This document shows positions 55,172 to 64,000 of a DNA stretch of 64,000 nucleotides, in pieces. Position 1 is the stretch's first letter; the number at the start of each line of letters is the position of its first letter. Under the pieces are notes generated by a model, which made no database searches, was not told where the DNA came from, and worked only from the letters and a program-made list of their open reading frames with translations. The stretch is from Pelodera strongyloides (taxonomy: Eukaryota > Nematoda > Chromadorea > Rhabditida > Rhabditidae): positions 372,001-436,000 of the forward strand of contig JAANDG010000010.1 in assembly GCA_036852015.1 (NCBI GenBank). The letters run 5' to 3'. The position numbers and the translations under genes are program-made.

Positions 55172-57032
55172 GAAAGGAAAATTATAAACTCGGGACAACT
55201 GAAGCAACTTTATAAATATATATCTGCTTGTACGTCACGCTCTGTTAAGTCTAATCATACTGTAATAGACCTTGATAATAATGTTTTCGTATCTGATAAA
55301 GATAGGGCAAATGCACTTGTTCGTTACTTTGAATCCAATTTTGTTGCTGAGAATGGAATTTCTAGGTCTGTCAATACTGGCATAATTGTTTCAATTCCTT
55401 TCCCACCCATTTTAATTGATTCGGGTACTGTTATGTCGCTCATTGATAAGTGGAAAATCTCGTTTTCTCGCACGCCTGATGGTTTACCTATGCACTTTCT
55501 TCAGAAAATCAGCACTGCCATCGCCAGTCCTTTATCTGTTATATTTAATCGTTCAATCCTTACTGGTGAAGTGCCCTTTTTCTGGAAATGGTCCAGTGTG
55601 ATTCCTTTGCCCAAAGGGGATCCAAGTATTTGTAGTGTAAGTAATTTTCGTCCCGTAAGTATAACGAGTTTTCCTTGCCGTATTTTTGAGAAAATTGTTG
55701 TACAGAAGTTATTAGAATTCGCAATTAATAATCAGTTTATTCCGCATGAACAACATGGCTTCTTGAAGAACCGATCAAGAGAAACGGCATTACTTTGCTC
55801 ATTAAATGATTGGTCGCTTGCTATAGAAAATAAGAAGCAAGTAGACATAATTTACTTTGATTTTGCCAAGGCGTTTGATCGGGTCTCCCACAAGAAGCTG
55901 CTTTGCAAATTAGTTGACATGCAATTTCCTTCTTTTATATGTAAATGGATTGAAAATTGGCTTAGTGATCGCAAAATGTTTGTGAGAGTTGGTGATTCTG
56001 TATCGGATGTTGTAGATTGTACTAGTGGTGTGCCACAGGGGTCAGTATTAGGTCCAATCCTATTCTCGTTGTTTACCTCCGACCTAGCAATATCGTTGAG
56101 AAGTCTAGGTATTTCATTTGTAATGTATGCAGATGACATAAAAATATACAGTACTATTAATGATCCTATAGATAGAATTTTAGTTCAACGCGCAATAAAC
56201 TTGGTGCATGATTGGTCAATTGAGTTTCAGTTACCTTTGGCTCCTCATAAGTGCCAAGCACTGTACATTGGCCCAAACAATCCAAAAGTGGACTACATTT
56301 GTAATTCGGTTGTGATTGAAAAGGTAACTCAGCTCAAAGACCTAGGATTTATTATGACAGATGATTTATCCTTCTCTAAACATATTTCCTTTGTTTGTGC
56401 CCAAGCAAGAAAAAGAATGTTTGCTCTCTTTCGCACTCTGAAAACGCGGAAGGCAAACCTTTTGGTTCTTGCATATTCTCTTTATGTACGTTCAATTCTA
56501 GAGTCAGGCTCGGTTGTCTTTAGTCCATATAAGAAAAAGGATAAGGTGGCCCTAGATCGGATCCAACGTACATTTACAAAGCGAATTTTTATGCGTTCCC
56601 AATTGCTTGATTACAATGATACACCCTCTAGTTCAGATAGAGAATACATTATTGAAGCTTGATACACTTGACAATCGACGTAGGAAGGCAGATGCTAGAA
56701 TGCTCAGAAAAATATTGGCCGGCAAATGCGGCCATAATCTACGTTCAATGTACAAATTCAGGAATTCTAATCTGTCCTCTCGACGTGGTCGTATCAAAAT
56801 CATAATCCCTCGGGTGACTAGGAATGTTCGCAGACACTGTTTTGTCCATAGAACTTCACTTATGATTGAGAGTAACCCTCGCCTATTCCTGTAAACATAA
56901 TGTTTTTATTTGATGCTTTTATTTTGATCAGATTTACATTTTCACGTTTCATAGTTATTCATTGTGGTATTGCCTCGACAAAACTTGTGCGACATTTTAT
57001 GTTCGTAATAAATGTTATGTTATGTTGTGTTA
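55172..57032 (+). mobile_element. 5'-truncated non-LTR retrotransposon (CR1/Jockey-like)
   Basis: An open frame without a proper start runs from a TAG at about 55171 to 56659. Reverse transcriptase motifs in order: NFRPVSITS (about 55640), QHGFLKNRS (about 55755), DFAKAFDRVSHKKLL (about 55860), TSGVPQGSVLGPILFSLFT (about 56025) and the catalytic YADD (about 56125). A C-terminal segment with YSLYVRSILE follows. The rest of the C-terminus (LDTLDNRRRKADARML onward) is in another frame (to 56894), so one frameshift lies near 56630-56660. The endonuclease and first reading frame are missing, as is usual for 5'-truncated LINE insertions. The 3' end is marked by ATGTTATGTTATGTTGTG near 57012-57030. 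This copy is dead; the clade call is tentative. Confidence 0.88.
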
Positions 57033-60000
57033 TTGGCATCTTATCCTTATGGAGACTATATACATTATCCTGGTATTCCACATCAACAGAGAAAAATTAC
57101 CGAAAAAAATCGTATAGCAAGTACGCATGTATCCTTTGCAATGACTTTTAAAATTTGATTTTTTATGAATACTATAGTTTCAATTTAAAGTGTGAAGCAC
57201 TTTAGTGCTAAAAATAAAGTGTAAAATATCGGGAATATCACGTAATTAGTAGTGGGTCGGCCTGCAGAGCAAAACAGAATAATACATGGAAGATATTACT
57301 TTTGAAATCCTAATCTTTCATAAATGTTTTCGACAAACATGTTAGCCGCTTAGTACTTTATATGAGGAAGAATGTTCGGGGACAAAAAATACAATCAGCA
57401 TTTTATGTACGATTTAGAATTTAGATGATTCTGAATTATTCTTGCAAAATATCATACAGATTTCGCACTACGTTTTCAAAAAATATTCCACGGTTCAGCA
57501 TTATAATAGTATTTTTTTGTCTATATGCAATGTAACGTACAAAAAAATGATGATTTAGAAAAATCGGAAAATCTCTACAGTAAGAATGAGCCGAGATCAA
57601 AGTACAAATCGTATACTTCAGCATTTGAAATTGATCAATTACAACTAATAATTAAATAACAATAAAAGCATGAGATCTAGTTCGTTTCCGTTTTCCATGA
57701 AACGTTTAGTTTGATCCATTTTAAAGGGATTAAGCCGACTTTCAAGGTGATGTCTGACGTTTTTATATGCGCACAGGAAAACGATAATTACCGAAACCAC
57801 AGAAAAACCGTCGTTGGCCCATCACCAAATGGTTTTTATCGTTTTTATTGAGAAAAAAACATCTGGTGATTGGTCGTGGCCATTTGGTGACCATCTGATG
57901 ACGGCTTTCGCTGAAACATGGTCACGAAGTGGTAGGTGATGTCTGGCGTTTTTGCTCATCAAATGAGCGGGCCTACCAATGTGCTGTGGACATATTTTCA
58001 GTGAATAAAATAAAAGTTTAAGTTGTTTAAAGAAACACATATGACATATATCATTTATTTTATTTTTCTGTCTATGCATATTCTAAATTGTGAAATCAAA
58101 CCGTAAGTGTATTACACTTTAGCTTTAATATTTTAAAGCTGTCTTAATCATTCATTATTGCTGATGTTTAATGTGTCCGTCTACCGTGGTCGATTAACTA
58201 TAAATAGTGGTTTAAGAAGATTATATTATGCATTATTCAGTTACAGTACATACAACAAATAATGGCGCAATAAATAATAAATGCGAATCACCATTACAGT
58301 ATACATGTTTCCGGTCCGCGCAAAATAATATATCTACTTTACATATGGGATTGAGCACAAAGTTCTCAAGTACGAGTTGTTAATTTGCTTTTTGTTAGCT
58401 ATTATATTTTTCCGTACCTGTACTCTAGGAATATAAAGTTTTTCGCTTTACAGCATATTATAATATTTTATGGTCAATTTTTAATTCTAACACATATAAT
58501 AATAAATGAATAAAAAGGCTTCTTCATCATACAGCAATCAATAAAAAATGCTTATTTGCGCGTAATAACTGTAAATTCCTTACAATTACAAAATTTGGGA
58601 AAGGCTGGTGCGGCGAATTATTCGCGCCATCATCGCATTTTATGCCATGCCGCACATTGAGATGTTTTGCCAAAATTCAACAGCGTATTTGTATGGGGTT
58701 TACAAATATCACAAAATTCGGTGTGGTTCGTCAATACTATCATAATTCTGCAGAAACATGCATATATAATTTGAAAAATAAAAAATATATATTCTCGTGA
58801 ATTTTCAAAATACTGTAAATTTTTGCCATACTTGGAAACCTCAGTATATGTGTGTACGTAAATTAGACAGAGAAATCAAAGTACTCGAAGGTCGAAGAAC
58901 TTATTGTGTACCAACAAGCACTACGAAACGTTTCTAAATTCTACTGAAAACAAAAAGTGCCAAGAAATTTTCATGAACTGTCTTTACGTAGAATTTCCAA
59001 GTATAAAAATCCAAAAGAGTGGTAACGAACGCACGGAAGCTACTCCGACACTTTTTGTATTTTTATTTTGCTTAACTGTGCCGGAGACCGACCACCGACT
59101 ACCATTTCGCTTTAACAATAAAGAAAACCCAAAGACCAATGATCGATTACAATACAATTACAACTATCGATTCAAGAAATAATGCACGAAAAATTCACGG
59201 CCATTTTTGAAATAAAATAAAGAAAATAATGTTTGCTTTTTGAAGCGTACCTAAGACCCAAGCACCGTAATTTATAGTCATCCCACATCATAATTTAAGA
59301 ATGCTTTATGGATTTGCGCACAAAAATATACCTAAGTGCGGCTCACTACAAAACGAGCTTTTTGATTCAGAATTCCGATGTAGTCCTTGCGTAGGTAGCA
59401 AAATATGCATCAAATCCGGGGAGAAAAAATTATTCCTCTTTTTACTTTTACAAATAATATAGATAATTAATGTTCCAGAGTACTTTGTGCTCTAGTCAAC
59501 CAAATAGTAATAATAGTAACTTATTTGACACATTATATGTAACCAAATGAGGTAGGTTTGTTATCGGATGTCCTATGCATACGCATACTGTAATTCGATT
59601 TTTTTTGGAATAAAATTGGAATACAGTAGAATTCAATACAATACGTTTGGAAATTGAAACGGAAGAATATGAGCAGTATATCATCTGGTTTTTGAAAAGG
59701 ATGTTGTATGTTGCTCTAATTGTTAGTCTAATTATATTAATTTGCACTGAACTTGACATATTGGAATATGATTGCTGTCAGTTTGGCGAGAAAAGCTGCG
59801 CGACGTTACATCGCGGCGGCGGATCAAACTTGAACTTGTAGCGCAAGATGATAAATTTAAAAATTTTGCAAACTGACCATTGATTCCAAATCATTACCTA
59901 TGAATAAAAGTGGGCGCATCCTACTTGATCTATTCATTCATTTATACGTAAACAAGCGTTATCCCCTCTTTTTTGTTTCTTTTAATGCAACCTTTGCACA

Positions 60001-60469
60001 TTTAGTAAATAAACAAATTATCTCTGTATGCTATAGTGATTAAATACCTAATCTATAATCGCGACCTTTTATCGCAACATAATAACCAAAACGCGGCTTT
60101 TACGTAATATCTGTTTACTTCGCGGGATTATACTTATACAAACAAAAAACCAACATCTTACGACATTTAGCCTCTTGGATAACAGAAATGTACGGTAGCA
60201 AAAAAGCACTGAGTGGGATATAATACGAAGACCAGTAGAATGTGAACACGTGTGGGGATTTGGGACTTTATGAACAAAACAATTTGCTAAAGAGCACACG
60301 ACCTTTTACTTTTACAATATACGTTTGATATTTGATTGGTAAACAAGTTATATGTAAACAGTATGATAATCTTTGGAGAGGAAGTAGAAGAACAGGGGAA
60401 TTAGGATAACTTGCAAAGGGAGCGATTGGTTTGTGACAGCAGAATAAGAATGACACAGTATATATGATT

Positions 60470-60485
60470 GGGGGGGGGGGGGGGG
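60470..60485. repeat. Poly-G run
   Basis: An uninterrupted run of about 15-16 G bases; rare in such AT-rich DNA and prone to length error. Confidence 0.9.
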
Positions 60486-60811
60486 AGCAATATTACTAGA
60501 ACAAAGTGAATAGCTGTGAGCGTGAGAGTATTCGATCATAATAAACATTCCATGACTGTTGAAAATCGTAAAGGTTAAAGGGATCGACCACGAACGGGAA
60601 AAATTCCGACACAGCAATAATATAATCGGGACATAATGATTGATGTCATACAAAGCAAGACAGCCACGCCCATTATCATAAGTTTCCAGACGAACTGACA
60701 ATTACATAACGGTGATTATATAATTGTAGTATTTACATAATTACAGAATTGTGGGACAGTAATTACAAAATACCTAAATAATTCCGAGATATAATATAAA
60801 TTCGATAGTCA

Positions 60812-60950
60812 GCGCCATGTGGTAGCAAACTTAGAGACTGAGCTAGGGAGGGAGCCTCCCATAGGTTCGAATCTAGAGAGGGAGCCTGGAGAGGAAGCTC
60901 CCTACCGAAACCTCCCACCGTTCCCCGGCAAAATTTCTCCCGGGCGAGCG
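60812..60950 (+). mobile_element. Possible tRNA-derived SINE
   Basis: GCCATGTGGTAGCAAACTTA resembles a box A region, and ATAGGTTCGAATCTAG is a good match to a box B. They lie about 40 bp apart, as in tRNA-like promoters. AGGGAGCCT words repeat downstream. No cloverleaf is obvious and the tail is unclear. Confidence 0.4.
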
Positions 60951-61031
60951 GAACATCAACATCGATGGGAGCGGCGGAGTACAAGGCGTGGAGGACTGCG
61001 GCCGGAAAGCGCAGCTAATTTGATTACAACT

Positions 61032-61083
61032 ACAGAGAGAGCGAGAGAGAGAATGAAAGAGAGAGAGAGAGAGAGAGAGAGAG
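61032..61083. repeat. GA microsatellite
   Basis: (GA)n with a few interruptions. Confidence 0.88.
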
Positions 61084-64000
61084 CGAACACGCTGGCGCCG
61101 ACGGACAAACTCGAAATTGGTGATTTCCCTCTACACGACGACTATGGTCATCACCTAATTTAACGTGGCTGAAAACTACCGGAAACGGTGTGATCGATCG
61201 ATTTTGGCTCTGCGCTGGTTTGTACTGTATAAGGACAAATTTAGGAAATCGATGTTTCAAATTTCGAAAACAGGGGCCGATAGCCACGAGACCATTTTTC
61301 AAGGGTGTGCATCATTCTCCCCAAATTTTGGTGTATAGCATGGCGGATAAATTTCAAAGGTGTATTCGAAATTACGGTAGACTGGCCCACTATTTTACAA
61401 TTGATACTTGGAAGGAAATGCATGGTGTGTGGTATACATGGAAATCCCATCTATATGTATATTAATTTCGAATTCGGCGAATATATTATGCACTAATAAT
61501 AAACTGGGGATTTTTCAAGAATCGCGTTCAGTAAATCTTGATCTTGGACGCCGCATAATGAAAAAGGGAGAAAGAAAAAAAAATTAGAAAAAACCCAAGT
61601 ATCTGTCTGACCAGTACAAAAAACGGTTATCATTAACTTGGATCTCATCCCCTTAATCCCCCACTAATTTGTATAATTTATTTTAATGGTGTTTTTCTCC
61701 ACCTATCGGATTAGGCACATAATGATTGCCCCAGTTTAATATACTTATAAAAAATGGGAAAAAATTATGGTAATTGTAAAATTCTCAGCGAATAACCCCC
61801 TCGAAGCGGCTTATTTTTTTTTCGAATTTTTTTTTATAATTACCAAATTTAGCATATTAATAGAGGCATAATCCCCGGTGGTGGGATCAACTATGAGTAT
61901 GAAAATTGCATCCTGCACTCTGGTTATATATATCATCGAGAGGGTGCAAGGCTGGCTAATTATAGAACTTCAATTAGCTGCAAAAAATTATTAAACAAAA
62001 ATAAAGACTCAAGGATAAAAGTTATTTTAGGACCAACTTTGGATTGAAATTAGAATAAGTGGGTATGGGGTAAAAACAAATACTGTGTAATTAATATTTA
62101 TGTGAATATAATATTTACGTGAATGAAATCGAGGGACTTATATGTGTGAATAATACAATGTTATGTGCAGTAAAACGTTTCGAAGGGACTTTCTGCATAC
62201 TGCAGCTGTAGATAATGCTCAAACATACAAATTAGAGTAATAGAGTAATTTACTCGAACAAGTGTTTTGGAGTATTAATTACTTGGTATGAAAAAATTCT
62301 TATGACAAATTCGTAGTATTGATTATGGAAACATTTTGTTTCGGAAATATTGTGAACAAAAATTCACCAAAAAATTTCCTTTTGACACATGAGCTTTCTT
62401 CTTAAAAAATCAATCGATAACACGAATTGCGAAATAGAACAATAGACGATCCTCCCGTTTATTTTCTTATCTTTTCTGAGAAGGGGTCGGGCTGTTTGAC
62501 ATCAAAAATTGGGAAAATCACATGAAAACGAACGGGTGAAAAGTCGGAAAGTCAGCTGACCAGATAAGGAGAAAACTCACGAAAACGAAAACACGAAACC
62601 CGAAACTGAAGTGGAAACAGTCTGAATTTCCAGGCCTTCCATGTGCTTGAATGACAAACATAAAGGAGCGTAGGCATAGTGCGTTTATTTTGTACTAGCG
62701 CAACTAGAAAGAAAACAATGGTGTAGACGGAAATAAACGCAGTGGCGCATGTCATAACAGCAAAATTAAGTTGCCAGCAACGAAATTACCGCGCCGTTTC
62801 TTGCCGCAGCGCAGCATCAGCAATCAAGTCAGCAAGAGCTTTTGTAACTGATTGCCAGGCAGATACTGAATAACTTGACCCCTCTACTATGTTACTATGT
62901 ATATGTGGGAGCTGGGAGCTATTATTCCTTCCTTGTGTTGCCACAACTAACCCCTTATTTATAATCAATAACATATGCTCCAAGCAAGCATCAAGAAGCA
63001 AAATGCAAAAATCAAGTTGCTGCCACCCATCACTTCGCAGCAGGCAGCACACTTCAAGGTTGCAGGAACTACGATGATACAATGAAATTTCAGACACAAG
63101 GAAATATGAGAGAAAGTGAGAACAAAGGTCAACTGTGGCAAAATTTTTTGAGGGAAATCGATTAGATTAAACTAAATGAGATAAGACTACCGAATTAGGA
63201 AAACGACACCTCGTGAAAACTTTATGATACAGTTGCCATAAAACTCACACTGCACTCTCATGTTTTATATGAGTAACAAAACACGTGTAATACCGTTAAG
63301 TTACGCGCACTGACTATAACTTTTTCCTAAAGTGAGGCACTTTCGCTCATAACGCGTTCAAAATATTACTGTGAAAACCATTTATAGAACTGCATTATTC
63401 TAAAGTGGCCAAACTAGTGTAATTTTTTGCATACACGTTTTACATACACACGCTTTTTATAATCGTAGTAATGATCTGCACGAAAATGGAAAAGTGAAAT
63501 TGGATGGTACTTTCGCGCGAATTCGTAAAGTGTAACATAAATACTCTATCACAGATCAGACCGAACTCATCCGAATATCAAGTGCGGATGGTTTTGAGGT
63601 TGCGCATCCGCATTCCCATTACATTCAAACTTCTGGGTTATAAACAAAAACACGTGACATACCCCTTTTACGCACGTAAACCGTAAACGACGATGTTACG
63701 TCTTTAGATAGGTTATTTTTATGACATTTTGGTTAAATAGTAAAGCCTGGATTTTTCTTCAATGAAGTAGTGTGCAGTAATTTAGAAAACTCCTAGTTTT
63801 CTGGAAAATATTGCAGAAAATACAACAGATCTCACAATCAGTGAATAAAGGTATAAGCGCACGATGTACCATGAGACGATGCACGGCTGTAGATCAAGAC
63901 ACAAGTTAGCTTGAGAGAACATAAAATAAAGTATCATTAACACCAAGAATTAATAACCAAGAAATAACCTAGAACTAAGAAATAAGAACCAAGAATTAAG

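Larger units (their letters stand above)
57033..64000. other. 7-kb AT-rich region without a supportable gene
   Basis: No exon chain could be built. Contents: a one-sided TTAA element start near 57724 (AGGGATTAAGCCGAC), a poly-G run (60470-60485), another one-sided start near 60590 (AGGGATCGACCACGAACGGG), a possible tRNA-derived SINE (60812-60950), a GA microsatellite (61032-61083) and AT-rich spacer. The last 60 bases are degenerate AAGAATTAA/AAGAAATAA repeats. Their reverse complement is similar to 15975-16120. Confidence 0.55.

Noticed and set aside
62786..63097. Minus-strand frame of about 100 codons with hydrophobic LLLDACLEHMLL segment
   Set aside because: It has a faint look of the TFIIH p34/Tfb4 N-terminal region (His-Met-Leu, Asn-Lys, Val-Val-Ala order). 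The match is too weak, and no neighbouring exons fit.

Overview
The window looks like nuclear DNA of a nematode. Four things point there: short blocks of the nematode telomere repeat TTAGGC inside introns and between genes; a cysteine-rich secreted gene with lustrin-like and EB-like modules; split genes with small introns and TTTTAG/TTTCAG acceptors; and many palindromic transposons flanked by TTAA. There are no bacterial features. No species can be named from the sequence alone.

Layout. (1) 710-3082, plus: 3' part of a Cys-rich secreted protein gene. (2) 4754-8986, minus: a complete ten-exon omega-class glutathione transferase gene, convergent with gene 1. (3) About 9-17 kb: no gene I can support; a field of miniature inverted-repeat elements and AT-rich spacer. 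(4) 17087-22611, minus: a nearly intact Ty3/gypsy LTR retrotransposon with 5-bp target duplications. (5) 24386-27148, minus: a five-exon gene for a secreted Gly/Met/Tyr-rich protein. (6) 29999-43531, plus: a complete 25-exon ortholog of the ankyrin-repeat kinase TNNI3K (868 residues). (7) 45424 to about 53824, minus: a 16-exon gene for a Kruppel-like factor with three C-terminal zinc fingers (about 602 residues). (8) 55172-57032, plus: a 5'-truncated non-LTR retrotransposon. (9) 57-64 kb: AT-rich DNA with repeats and no supportable gene.

The exon-intron models were built by hand from splice sites and reading phase. In the GST, Gly-rich, TNNI3K and KLF models every junction keeps phase, which is the main support for them. 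The genes are not obviously linked in function (conjugation/redox chemistry, an extracellular structural protein, a signalling kinase, a transcription factor, a secreted Cys-rich protein).

The most unusual content is the repeat structure. At least five distinct terminal-repeat families all sit between TTAA sites and mostly fold into long hairpins. One nest in the last TNNI3K intron is element E, element D, element E, joined by single shared TTAA sites. Three separate genes carry a partial copy of an exon's 5' end, with its splice acceptor, just upstream of the real exon. TTAGGC blocks occur at four places.
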